This document shows positions 1 to 11,000 of a DNA stretch of 64,000 bases, piece by piece. The translations under genes and the position numbers were made by a program. Every line of letters starts with the position of its first letter. The first letter of the stretch is position 1. The DNA is from Eutrigla gurnardus (Eukaryota > Chordata > Actinopteri > Perciformes > Triglidae): contig OY741267.1 in the NCBI GenBank assembly GCA_963514095.1, positions 8,648,048 to 8,712,047 on the forward strand. Direction: 5' to 3'. A model generated the notes under the pieces. It saw nothing but the letters and a program-made list of their open reading frames with translations. It ran no database searches and was not told the origin of the DNA.

Positions 1-113
1 AAAAGCCAGTCTCTTGCTCAAAATCCTTAGTTCATCTCTCAAAAGTAAATATCTGTCAATGAACATGTCAGTGCTTCAGAATGACAAGTCCTTGTGTCAT
101 TGTGTTCAAACAG

Positions 114-3100
114 GTGGCAGAATGTGCAGTGTGCCAGTCAACTCAGCGGCTGATAAAACAGGAGGTTCAGTATACCCCAATAAAGGTATGATTTTTTCTC
201 CATATTGTTAATGTAAAAAAAATGCAAGAAAAAAAAGTGATTTTCGTCTTCTGATTTAGGAGTTGAAGATGTTTTTCCAGTCATTCAAGGATTCGTTAGC
301 TTTATTTGATAGTGAGGAGTTCCCATGCATTTAACAAAAAAAACTAACACCATGGTGTCAAGGCCATTATATACACAAGCCAATAATTTAGATCACATTA
401 ACAAAGGTGTAAGTACATAAAACTGACAGGGTAGGATGTGGTGCTGGTGGTGCAGTATTGTTTTTTTTAAAGACAGGGGACATTATACTGATTGCATTTC
501 ATCTCTGCATGTGTGCAAAGTTTGTGATACCAGAGATGTTGATACTTACTAGCTATGTGTAATAGAAGTAGAATATAAACCCTGATAATGGCTGGTGAAA
601 CTGCCATTCAAGCCACTTGGACCAGCCTATTTAGCTTAGTAGATACAGTATAATGTAGATATGAGGCCTGTTTAAGCAGCCAAGTATCTGTTCTCTGCTT
701 TGGCAAGAGTAGAACTCAGAGCAAAGCCAACTTAAAAGTAGAGACACAATGATGTCATATGTAAGAGGGTGCAGTAGATTTCTGACTGCACAGTCTGATA
801 CCCACTGCAGACATAATTTAAATTTAGTGCTGAGCTTCTTAATGCTCACTTAATCTTTGGGTGCATTTCACCATATGCATTGATAAATGTAGCAAACAAA
901 TGATCTTAGAGTTCCACATGGACAATCCCTACTTTGTTTTGCACTTTCCTTAGACTATAGTTTAATGAGAGCTGCTGCAATATGACATACTATGCTGCAT
1001 GTGGCTTTATTAAAACATTTTTCAAAATATGCATAGACACTTGAATGTGGCAGTTGTGTTTGTGTGCTTCACATGGATTTCATCTTATATCCATTGGCTT
1101 TCTGTGGTGTGCCATGCATTTGTTGAGGAGCTGTTCAGTGTCACAGATGTGCAAGTCTTACAGTAATCGATGTGTATAATAGCAATGACAATTTTCACAA
1201 AATGGCCACAAGCCTATCCACTGAAGACAAAACGTGCAGAGGTGGTCACAGAACAAATAATCAAATTTGTCCACCAGTTTGAGGCTCCGAAAAGGATTTT
1301 GACGGATCAGGGGAGTGAATTTGTCAATGCGGTAATGCTGGCCTTACTAATTCAACCTTTTTTATGCAGAACTACTTTTATTGTATGATAGTAATATATT
1401 TTTCAAGTGAGGTTTTTAACATTTCATGTTAGTTTCTAAAATTATATTTTTATAATTATGTGTCTAACAGATCAACAAGAGTGTGTGTGCCAAATTAGGC
1501 ATCAAACGAAGCCTTTGCGCTCCCTATCACCCCCAGACCAACGGTCTAGTTGAGAGGATGAATGGAACCATCCAAAAGTAAGGAAAGCACAGCATGACTA
1601 TGCTGAAATTGTCATTGACAAATTACATTGTTTTAATGTTGCAAAAAAGCCACACATAAATCTAAAATGTATACCTTTTTTAAGGGCTCTCTGCAAGCTT
1701 GTTGGGACAAAGCCTCAGACCTGGGACGAATATATTGATGCTGTTATGTTTGGACTGCGTACCAAAAAACAGATGACCACCACATTTTCACCTTATTTTT
1801 TAATGTTTGGTCGGGAAGCACGTTACCCAGCAGAGATTCCTGAGGATTATCAGGTTTGTGAAAATGCAAAATTTAAGTTAAATGAAGTATGAGGATGCAA
1901 TGTTAGTTAACTTATGGTGTAAAAAGAAAAGCACTCCCAAGATTTGTTTTATTTTTTAAATTTGATCAGAATCAGAATCTGATTTATTGGCAAAGTATGT
2001 ACAGACATACGAGGAATTTGACTCCGGTTTATGCGCTCACTTGTACACACATAAGGAAGACAGCAACAAGAACTGAGCAATGACATAATACAACAGAGAA
2101 CACGTACAAGTACAAACATAGATAAGTAAGGTGGAAGGTGGATTAAGGTGGTCAGTCGGTAGTGAAAATAAACAATGAGGCAGTAGTGCAATGGGATAGA
2201 TAATAAATATTGGATACATATATATGTATATGTTATGTACAGCAGGGTTGCAATATCTATGGCAGTGACAGTGGGACATGAAAAATTATTTAGTGATGAG
2301 TAAGTGGGTTGATATGATATAGGTAGTTATTGACAATGTATGACACAAACAGGAGTTCAGGTTGATTTTGGGGCAAAAGGCAGCACTAGTGTATTTTGAA
2401 TAATGTTGACTTATCTATTTACAGCTGGACAATAGTGTTGAGGATGTGATACAGGAGGAAACAGTCTCCAAAGACATAGAACGCCTGGATGCAATTAAGA
2501 GCATTGTTCAGGAAAATGTCTCAAAGGTCCAGGATAAGACGCAGCAGAGACTAAAATCTAAAATGGACCAAACCACATTTGCAGTTGGTGACAAAGTGTG
2601 GCGCCAGAACATAAGGAGCCAACAGCGCAAAGGTGGAAAACTGGACCCAAACTTTCTTGGCCCCTTTGTCATAACATCAATGGAAGGCAAAAGTGCTGAT
2701 CTGCTTGCAGCTGACGGTTCAGTAAGGAAAAAGGTGAGTGTTGACCACCTCAAACCTTTCAAGGTCCAGAATCCACGGATTCCTCACAGGATTGCCTCAG
2801 GAGAAGCAGCCACAGCACCAGCCGCCACCGCTTCAGCCACCACTGCACCTACAGCTACATCCCCAGCACCTACACCCCCAGCAGCCTCAGCACCTGCAGC
2901 TGCAGCCACAGCAGCCTCAGCAGCTGCAGCCACTGCAGCCACAGCACCTGCACCTACACCCCCAGCAGCCTCAGCACCTGCAGCTGCAGCCACAGCAGCC
3001 TCAGCAGCTGCAGCCACTGCAGCCTCAGCACCTGCAGCTGCAGCCACAGCAGCCACAGCACCTGCACCTACACCCCCAGCAGCCTCAGCACCTGCAGCTG

Positions 3101-5170
3101 CAGCCACAGCAGCCTCAGCAGCTGCAGCCACTGCAGCCTCAGCACCTGCAGCTGCAGCCACAGCAGCCTCAGCACCTGCACCTGCAGCCACTGCAGCCTC
3201 AGCACCTGCAGCTGCAGCCACAGCAGCCTCAGCACCTGCAGCTGCAGCCACTGCAGCCACAGCAGCTGCACCTACACCCCCAGCAGCCTCAGCAGCTGCA
3301 GCCACTGCAGCCTCAGCACCTGCAGCTGCAGCCACAGCAGCCTCAGCAGCTGCAGCCACTGCAGCCTCAGCAGCTGCACCTACACCCCCAGCAGCCTCAG
3401 CAGCTGCAGCCACAGCAGCCTCAGCAGCTGCACCTACACCCCCAGCAGCTTCAGCAGCTGCACCTACACCCCCAGCAGCCTCAGCAGCTGCAGCCACAGC
3501 AGCCTCAGCAGCTGCACCTACACCCCCAGCAGCCTCAGCAGCTGCAGCTGCAGCCACAGCAGCCTCAGCAGCGTCAGCACCTGCCACATATACGGAAACA
3601 GAAATAGATACATGTATGTTTTTGCAAATTTCATTCTTTGTCTGTAAAAACATATACTGACTATCATGTGCACTATTAATTACTTAATGTTATCAAAGAG
3701 GCTTCAGTAAATGGACAGGCATAACCAGACATCTAACAGTTTAGGGTTTGTTTGAGGTGATTATTGATGACAATTATTTAATTTCTGTGATGTATAACAT
3801 AACATGGCTAAATCATTGAGCAGTATAGTAACAGATAAATTACTACTATTTAATTTTGCAGATGTGAATGAGTTTTGGGCTGGGAAACACTTGAATGTGC
3901 ATGTTATTCTCACCAAAATTGGACCATACAAACTGTTCTGCTGGGACATTGCAAGGATTGCTCCCAACCAAGAGCTTGAGAGTGAGGTAATTTTGTTATT
4001 ATTCTATGCTCTCAGTTCAAGTTCCATTTTTTACTTCATACTTTTTTAAACACTATATATTATTGTAACATGTTCATATATTCTGTAGCTACTTATTCCA
4101 AAACTTCACTCAATGAATCAAGTTGACGTAATATGTAACTCGAATTGACTATTTTTGTGTAACACTGTGCATCATTACACATATTTCTTCAAAATTCACC
4201 ATGCGTTATTCTATGTCTTTGTTTAGGTTATCTGCATCTGTAAATCACTTTCTAGTGTTTTGAAAGATGTACACATGAAGAGTGTTTGTATGGGCGGGTT
4301 CACTGGTAGGCCAAGCAGGGCTGAAGAAGTTAAATGCACTGTAGTGCAGGACATTAGTGCTCAGTAACAGATAGTGATGTAAATATGTTGTAAATCTAAA
4401 AACCTGTTGTTGGAACAAAATATGAAATAATTAGGTGTTTTTTTTGTATCATTCACAGGTAATCAACGCTTACCTTACCTTCAGGCTGCTGTAATTGATA
4501 GCTTCGAAATGACACGCATCTGGACAGGGAAAACCTCCAAACTCAAGGTTTGTATAGAAATCTTTTTTATGATTTGTAATTTCAAATGTACAATTTCACT
4601 GATGTAATTTTCATTAAAAATAGAGGTATAACAATGACATAAACGTTGCTATGAATGCCATGTTTCAGTCCTATTTTCAACTAAAGCAAAATACTGGTTT
4701 CTCTTATCTTGATTTTCAGATGGATCCATCGAGATACAAAAAGATAGTGGGGATTTTTAATGAGCACCACCACTGGATGTTAACGGTAGAAGTGTGACCA
4801 CTGTAGCTTTTATAAGTCGTTTAATAGAGGCCACATCTGTTCTTTTATATTATCAATATTTGGGAGGCCAGTAGTTAAGGGGTCTGAGCAGTAGTAGTTT
4901 ACAGTTAACCACACAGATACAGATGAATTGGTTGGACAGGTTGGGCAAGTTTGTGGCAATTGTGTGCTGGCCTACTTTCTAGGGTTGGAATGTTTCACTG
5001 TTAAAGCTTTAAAATGCAAAGCCTAAAACACGTTTCCTTCCAAAAATATGAAGGTGATTTGTCCTGAAGAAAAAAACTGTCTTTTTCTGGATCCGATGGG
5101 AGAGTCCCAGGCAAAAATGAAAAGGTGCAAGGAAAAAACAAGGTGACAAAGAATTAAAGAAAGCAATTAA

Positions 5171-5250
<80 letters not shown>

Positions 5251-6261
5251 ATATGGGTTTGAAGAAAGTTAAAGTTATAAAAATCTATATATTGTTCCAT
5301 AAGGGCATTCATGCGGAAAAGAGGATGCAATGTGTCAAGATGGACATGTAGCAGTCATCCACATGGACTACAGAGAGACAGCACATCATGCGGTGTCTTT
5401 GCCTTGAAAGTGAGTGTAACTGGCTATTATTATAGCCATTTTTTTAACCGTGAATTAATAAAGGTGACAAGAACATTACACATTACAACTGGTTTCAATG
5501 TACTGTGATGAGTATTTAATTTTCTTTATGAGTGCTATGTAGTTGGTCTACTTATTTGTTTTCATTTGTTTTTTTGGAGGGGTGATCAAAAAGTAATCTT
5601 AAAAATGCTTTGCTGATCATCTATTTTCATCAGTTTGCTGAGTGTATATTGGAGGGAAAGGCCACCACCTTTGACACAAGCACAAGCGCTGTAAACAGCA
5701 TGAGAGTGGATATAGCCAGCACTCTCCTCCGTGAATCTGGTGTGTTTCCCTTTTGGCTTATAATTTGTATGATATTTAAGTGTCTTGATATAGTGTTGTT
5801 CTTTAAACAACAACAAAAAGTTTATACTTATTATGGATATCAAATAACACTGTTTTATGTGTTTTTACAGACACTCTCCAGGACCTCTGCCATCATTGTG
5901 GATTCAAGGACAGTGATGACCCTCAATGGGTAATTACATAAATTTGAGACATACTTTGTAGCTTACAAAATCTACATCATTATCTCTGAAACATCAGTCA
6001 CTTAGGTATGTATCTCATGGGTTAGTCTGTCATAACTTGTACCAGGTTTATAACATAGTATTTTAGTAATATGGTAGTAGTAATGCCCTCAGTAAAACAG
6101 AAGCAATGTCAGAATTATGAAATACATGTTGTTCATATTAAACTTTAATGTGCATTTCAAATTTTCAGATTGCCTGTGACAACTGTGGCAGGTGGTACCA
6201 CCATGTCTGTGTGAAGAGTCCAGCGCTGGATGAGGACTACCTCTGCCCGCTATGCACCTAG
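114..6261 (+). CDS. Ginger1-type integrase-like transposase gene (integrase, GPY/F, Ulp1 protease, PHD), multi-exon
   Basis: Seen: exons at 114-185, about 1170-1331, 1471-1577, 1685-1853, 2425-3613, 3862-3986, 4227-4305, 4459-4547, 4720-4785, 5054-5142, 5304-5409, 5634-5739, 5871-5929 and 6169-6261, joined by GT-AG introns. From 1471 onward all junctions keep phase without a stop, ending at TAG 6259-6261. Domains in order: part of a zinc-binding segment (ECAVCQ), DDE integrase core, GPY/F module, Ala-rich tract, Ulp1-like cysteine protease, C4HC3 PHD finger. Known: Ginger1 cut-and-paste transposons encode Gypsy-like integrases with extra Ulp1 or OTU protease domains; vertebrate GIN1 and KRBA2-like genes are related. 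Odd: the reading frame before 1170 meets a stop (TAA just upstream) and the first catalytic Asp is not recognisable, so the N-terminal half is damaged or my exon model there is wrong. No terminal inverted repeats were found. It could be a dying transposon copy or a domesticated gene. Confidence 0.82.
1170..1853 (+). CDS. Integrase catalytic core exons of the Ginger1-like gene
   Basis: Three exons (about 1170-1331, 1471-1577, 1685-1853). Readable hallmarks are FTKWPQAYPLK near the expected first Asp, ILTDQGSEF with the second Asp, and YHPQTNGLVERMNGTIQ with the Glu. Exactly 35 residues separate the second Asp and the Glu across the splice junction at 1331/1471, the DD35E spacing of retroviral and Gypsy integrases. 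The position of the first Asp reads Thr/Met in the open frame; a one-base shift would restore an Asp there. The exon at 1685-1853 gives the conserved FGLRTKKQ and SPYFLMFGREARYP segment typical of these integrases. The 186-1169 stretch should hold the missing start of the core, but I see no convincing exon in it. Confidence 0.8.
1967..2300 (-). repeat. L2/CR1-type LINE 3' tail inside an intron of the Ginger1-like gene
   Basis: The segment begins with the reverse complement of the fish LINE tail that reads ...CCAATAAA..GATTCTGATTC on the other strand, followed by the usual AGGAATTTGACTCCGG-like stretch. It lies wholly in the 1854-2424 intron. The distal boundary is approximate. The same tail family recurs in the opposite orientation near 52,070-52,145. 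Confidence 0.55.
2425..3613 (+). CDS. GPY/F module followed by Ala/Pro/Ser/Thr-rich tract, one large exon of the Ginger1-like gene
   Basis: The exon starts after an acag acceptor at 2424 and is in phase with the integrase exons. Its first 110 or so residues carry the linker helix and the LDPNFLGPFVITS motif, the GPY/F hallmark shared by Gypsy, GIN1 and Ginger1 integrases, ending VDHLKPF. After residue 115 the sequence becomes almost pure Ala/Pro/Thr/Ser for about 255 residues, built from CTGCAGCCACAGCAGCC-like repeats. The exon most likely closes at a gtatgt donor at 3614, which joins in phase to 3862. The repeat also leaves Gln/Leu/Pro and reverse-strand Ala/Gly frames open; those are by-products of the repeat. 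Confidence 0.8.
2812..3580 (+). repeat. Imperfect short-period coding repeat (Ala/Pro-rich)
   Basis: Variants of cagcctcagcagctgcag and cctacacccccagcagcc alternate for about 770 bases. The period is a multiple of three, so frame is kept and several frames on both strands stay open. It sits inside the large exon 2425-3613 and encodes the Ala-rich linker. Confidence 0.85.
3862..5739 (+). CDS. Ulp1-type (C48) cysteine protease exons of the Ginger1-like gene
   Basis: Seven short exons (3862-3986, 4227-4305, 4459-4547, 4720-4785, 5054-5142, 5304-5409, 5634-5739) join in phase. The catalytic set of a Ulp1/SENP-like protease is visible: His in NEHHHWMLTV, Asp in CLFLDPMGE, Gln in HGLQRDSTSCG and the nucleophile Cys in STSCGVFALK. 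An upstream segment VNEFWAGKHLNVHV...SKIGPYKLF-like leads into it. Known: Ulp1 enzymes cleave SUMO-like modifiers; in Ginger1 transposons the domain is fused behind the integrase and its role is not settled. All four residues being kept argues against long neutral decay of this half. SUMO as the substrate is inference only. Confidence 0.83.
5172..5249. repeat. (GT)n microsatellite
   Basis: About 39 uninterrupted GT dinucleotides in the intron between exons 5054-5142 and 5304-5409 of the Ginger1-like gene. Confidence 0.98.
5871..6261 (+). CDS. C-terminal PHD finger exons of the Ginger1-like gene
   Basis: Exons 5871-5929 and 6169-6261 join to give LCHHCGF, then ACDNCGRWYHHVC, then LCPLCT and stop. 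The Cys4-His-Cys3 order and spacing of a PHD zinc finger are complete, with the Trp-Tyr-His segment before the last metal pair typical of PHD domains. PHD fingers generally read histone tails; here it could steer the transposase to chromatin, which is inference. The stop codon is followed by an AT-rich 3' untranslated region. Confidence 0.85.
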
Positions 6262-6491
6262 ACAGTTCTATGCAATGGGGGCTTGACAATTGTAAATAGT
6301 TTAACATTTGATTATTTATTTCCATTTTCTTATTCATTTATTCATTATCTTGTTTGCTTACTTGGGTATTTGTGTGTAATTTTATTTAAATCTAACACTT
6401 ACATGTACAGTACAAGTACAGTATGTTTTATTGTCCTGGACCGTTCATCCAAAGTTCTGAAGTCCTGTTGGGTCATGCTGTTCTTTTATTT

Positions 6492-6497
6492 AATAAA
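6492..6497 (+). terminator. Polyadenylation signal of the Ginger1-like gene
   Basis: AATAAA lies about 230 bases after the stop codon at 6261, in AT-rich sequence, on the same strand as the gene. Position and orientation fit a 3' end; cleavage site not identifiable. Confidence 0.5.
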
Positions 6498-6898
6498 TAC
6501 TGTATATGTCTCATATTCCAAATACAGTGTGAGTGCTACTATCTACTAAACTGCATTTTTGTTTTGTTTTATAACTAATAACACCTTTTGTGATTAGACG
6601 GGACCTCGGGACCCTAAGCAAGGCCGTGCCAGTGGATCTCAGACAGCATTCAGGCTCGTATGGTAAAAGCAGGTCACAGATATAGGCAGGAGCCTGACCC
6701 GAGTTTTAAGTAGTTTATTTATATTTCTGACTGGATAAAGTGTCATCATCCCAGCTGGTGAACATTTGGAGGTGTATGTGCACATAGTAAGGGCCTACTA
6801 TAAAGAAATCTCCAAGTCTGTACACTGTACAGCACAGAACACTGTGTGTAATATGGGCTTCCCATAGAAAGAAATGTATGGTCTATGTTTATTTTACT
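6498..6898. other. No gene seen between the Ginger1-like gene and the satellite
   Basis: I find no coding signal or recognisable repeat boundary here. The sequence around 6593-6720 changes to moderate GC content (acgggacctcgggaccc), which may mark the edge of an older insertion. Confidence 0.4.
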
Positions 6899-7325
6899 GT
6901 GAATTTAAGGCTGAGCCCCACCTGAGAAAGGAGATGTATTTCTCAGCAAGTAAAAACTCTACTGCCGAATAACGCATCCACCCTTTAACTTTAATGCTGG
7001 AGATCTTTGAATCACATGGTTTGACGAGCTCATATTTTGGGCTGTTTTGGCTTAACAGTGTGAATTTCATACATGTGCTACTCTTCTAGCCTGGAAAAAC
7101 AGGGGGATGCACTTCTCGGCAGCTCATATACAGCACTGCCGAATAATGCATCCACCCTGTAACTTTAATGCTGGAGATCTTTGAATCACATGGTTTGACC
7201 AGCTCATATTTTGGGCTGTTTTGGCTTAACAGTGTGAATTTCATACATGTGCTACTCTTCTAGCCTGGAAAAACAGGGGGATGCACTTCTCGGCAGCTCA
7301 TATACAGCACTGCCGAATAACGCAT
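6899..7325. repeat. 174-bp tandem satellite, left part
   Basis: Units begin at gcatccaccct and run to actgccgaataa. Starts at 6973, 7147 and 7321 are 174 bases apart; a partial degenerate unit precedes at 6899-6972. The array is interrupted at 7325 by the LTR retrotransposon and resumes at 13,251. Confidence 0.92.
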
Positions 7326-7925
7326 TGTTACGTGTCCAAGGTGGCAGCAAAGGCAGACAGAGAGTCATAGATGAGTTATCAATATTTATCTTCAACTGAA
7401 TTATTTAGACATGTTATCATTCACAAAGTTACACCAAAAGTTACACGGTTCCCTAACCACAATGTCCATCGCGACCGCGGAGCGTCGGAGAGCGTCCAAA
7501 CAGTAGGGCATCACGAGGGAGGAAGTGAAGAGTGTCCAAACGATACAGAAAACCAAGGCGTCCACGAGAGCGGAGGGAGTGAAGAGACGTCCGCGTCACG
7601 AGGGAGGAGGTGAAGAGTGTTGGCGATCCAAAAAAAACACGACGTCCACGAAAGCTCAGGGATAGATGTGGCGTCCAAACGAAAGCGCATCCACCGGCGC
7701 GGATCGGCGCGGATAGAGTCAAAACCTCCCCCTGTCCGTCAGTCTCTGCGCTGTATACTGCGCGTAATCAGGAATGGGCCAATCACCAATCAACATCGCT
7801 AACCACGCATGCTGGTCTGATTGACAAAAACAAATTAGATTTCCTTGACCACAAATAATATACAGAATCATGTCAAAACAAAACAAAACAATTCAGAAAC
7901 AAAGTATCAATGTAGGTTCATAACA
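7326..7925 (-). repeat. 3' LTR of the Gmr1-like element (600 bp)
   Basis: Full-length copy, tgttacgtg...ggttcataaca on the plus strand. It keeps the U3 part that is deleted in the other LTR. Adjacent purine tract (minus strand) at 7926-7936 fixes it as the 3' LTR. Confidence 0.93.
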
Positions 7926-7936
7926 CCTTCCCCCTT
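7926..7936 (-). other. Polypurine tract
   Basis: AAGGGGGAAGG on the minus strand lies immediately before the 3' LTR, the usual plus-strand DNA primer position in LTR retroelements. Confidence 0.8.
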
Positions 7937-8000
7937 AAAAGGGAAATTTTGATCCGATAGATCAAAATTTTCAGACAGGTCTATCTACAATTTCAACATC

Positions 8001-11000
8001 TTAACACCGCGATAGACAATCAGCAATGACATTATCTTTACCCTTGATATGCTTGATTACCATATCATACTCTTGCAAAATTAAACTCCAGTTTAACAAT
8101 CTTCTGTTTTTGTTTCTCATCTTACTCAAAAACACCAAGGGATTATGATCTGTGTATACAATGAGGGGTTTCTGACCAGTACATAAATACACATCGAAAT
8201 GTTGCAGTGCTAGGATCAAAGCTAATAGCTCTTTCTCAATTGTTGAATAATTTCTCTGATGTCGGTTGAACTTCTTGGAAAAGTATGCAACAGGATGCTC
8301 AACATTGTCACTCTCATCATGTTGTAACAACACAGCCCCAGCGGCACCATCACTAGCGTCAACGGCCACTGAAAATGGCTTACTAAAATCAGGAGACTGG
8401 AGTACAGGATAATTACATAACATGGACTTCAGTTTGTCAAATGCCTTTTGGCAAGATTCGTTCCAGACAAAATTCTCTCTTTTCTTGAGCAAGTTTGTTA
8501 GTGGCAAGGCGACGTCAGCAAAGTTCTTACAGAACTTGCGATAATACCCCACCATTCCCAAGAATCGCCTCAGGTCTTTCTTACCCGTGGGAGCAGCAAA
8601 AGCCATAACTGTCTGAATCTTAGCGTCAACAGGCACCACCTGACCCTGGCCAATAACGTGTCCAAGATAAGTAACATGGGCACATCCAAATTCGCTCTTA
8701 GACAGATTGACTGTTAAGTTGGCCTCCGACAGGTTCTCAAGCAGTCTTCCTACATCCTCCAGATGTTTCTCCCAAGTCTCACTCCCCGTCACTAAATCAT
8801 CAATGTAAGCACTGGTGTTGGGCAAATCTCTGATCACAGACTGAATCATTCTTTGGAATGTGGCTGGCGAATTCTTCATTCCAAATGGGAGAACATTGTA
8901 TTCGTACAGCCCAGAAGGTGTGACGAAAGCAGAGATTTCTCTACCACGGTCAGTTAATGGAACACACCAATAACCTTTCAAGAGATCAATCTTAGTGAGG
9001 AACTTTGACTGCCCTACTTTGTCAACACAATCATCAACCCTTGGGATTGGAAAAGCATCAGTCTTGCTAACAGCATTAACTTTCCTATAGTCAGTACAGA
9101 ATCTTGCACTGCCATCAGGCTTTGGTACAAGCACACAGGGCGAACTCCAATTGGAGTGCGATGGCTGAATGATGCCATGCTTTAACATGTAAACCACTTC
9201 CTCTTCAGCCAGCTTAGATTTCTGAGGACTCACCCTATATGGATGTTGTTTTATTGGTTGAGCGTCACCAACGTCAACATCATGGACTGCTACATGGGTT
9301 CTCTTAGGAACATCAGGAAACAGATCTTGATACCTGAGCACCAAGTCCCTCATTTGAGCTTGTTTCCAAGGGTCTAAATGTGACATTTTCACCCCAAGGT
9401 TCTGCAAAATCTCAGAATTGGACAATTTGCAAGGAATGACTTCAGGTTTGATGAAGGGTTCCTCCTCCTGACAATGGTCATCTACAGAACTCTCAACCTG
9501 GCTAACAACTGAGACAGCCTGTATAGCTCTGTCATGGTAGCGTTTCAACATGTTGACATGGCACAACTGCCTTGGCTTTCTCCTATCCGGAGTTGTCACA
9601 ATGTAATTGAGGTCGCTAACCTTGGAATAGATTTCATAAGGCCCATGAAATCTAGCCTGCAGGGGATTGGACTGCAGGGGGAACAAAACAAGTACTCTTT
9701 CTCCGGGCTTAAATGTCCTTGTCCTAGCCTTGCGGTCATACCAAGTTTTCATCTTCTCTTGAGTTGCCACCAGATTATCCTTGGCTAGCGCACAGGCTCT
9801 ACGAAGTCTCTCTTTGAAATTCAGGACGTAATCCAGCAGATTGACATGAGTATCTTTGTTAGTCCACTGCTCACTCAGCAGGGCCAACGGTCCTCTAACC
9901 TGGTGTCCAAAAACCAGCTCAAAAGGGCTGAAGCCCAGAGACTCTTGAATTGACTCCCTAGCCGCAAACAACAACAAATGAACTCCTTCATCCCAGTCCT
10001 TCTTATTTTCGTAGCAGTACGTCCTGATCATGGTTTTGAGAGTGGCGTGAAATCTTTCCAACGACCCCTGACTCTCAGGATGATAGGCACTTGAAGTGAT
10101 CTGTCTAACCCCTAGTTGATAAACAACCTGCTGAAACATTCCGGAGGTGAAATTACTACCCTGGTCAGATTGGATCTCCTTAGGCAGACCAAACGAAGTG
10201 AAAAACTTAATCAAGGCCCTAGAAATAGTAACTGCTTTGATATTTCTCAGTGGAATTGCTTCAGGGAACCTCGTGGCGGCACACATGATAGTCAGCAGGT
10301 ACTCGTTTCCAGTTTTCGTCCTGGGTAAAGGTCCTACACAATCCACAATAACCCGGGAGAAAGGTTCACCAAAGGCTGGGATCGGTTTCAATGGTGCTAC
10401 AGGAGGGTCTAACTGGTGTTTACCCACCACTTGACAAGGGTGACAAGTGCGACAGAAGGTTGCAACATCTTTGCGCAAACCTGGCCAGAAGAATTGCTTC
10501 ATCACCTTGTTAACAGTCTTGCTAACACCAAGATGGCCACCTAGAGGTAAGCTATGTGCCATAGTAAGTATGTCCTTCCTGTAAACTTTAGGTACGACAA
10601 CCTGATGGACGACTGCCCAATCTTCATTGGCAGGAATATCAGGGGGACGCCATTTCCGCATCAAAACCCCATCTTTAAGATAATAACCAACTGGTACTTT
10701 GACAATTTCGTCATCTGGGAGAGCTTTTTCTCTCAATCCAGCAATCTCTGGATCACTGCTTTGTTCAGTGATCAATTGCTTTCTTGACAAAGGTAAATCA
10801 TCAGACACTGGTAAATCGTTCCCAGTGTCTTGTGGTGACTTACCACTGTACTTCTCAAAGACTGTGCTAAGAAATGTATCTGACAGCTCATCAAAACCTG
10901 AACTCTTACTAGAGCCACGATCTGAAGGATCATGGTCTTGTTTTAACAAAGTGCTAGATTGCACAGAGTCCTCCTCTTCTGTTGCCTTTTTGGCCATAGC

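Noticed and set aside
2784..3653. Minus-strand Ala/Gly/Val frame and plus-strand Gln/Leu/Pro frame of 289 codons each
   Set aside because: By-products of the 3n-period repeat; only the frame continuous with the GPY/F module is supported by splicing.
6899..7325. CRISPR-like direct repeats
   Set aside because: Units are 174 bp with no spacer/repeat alternation, in a vertebrate genome; a satellite.
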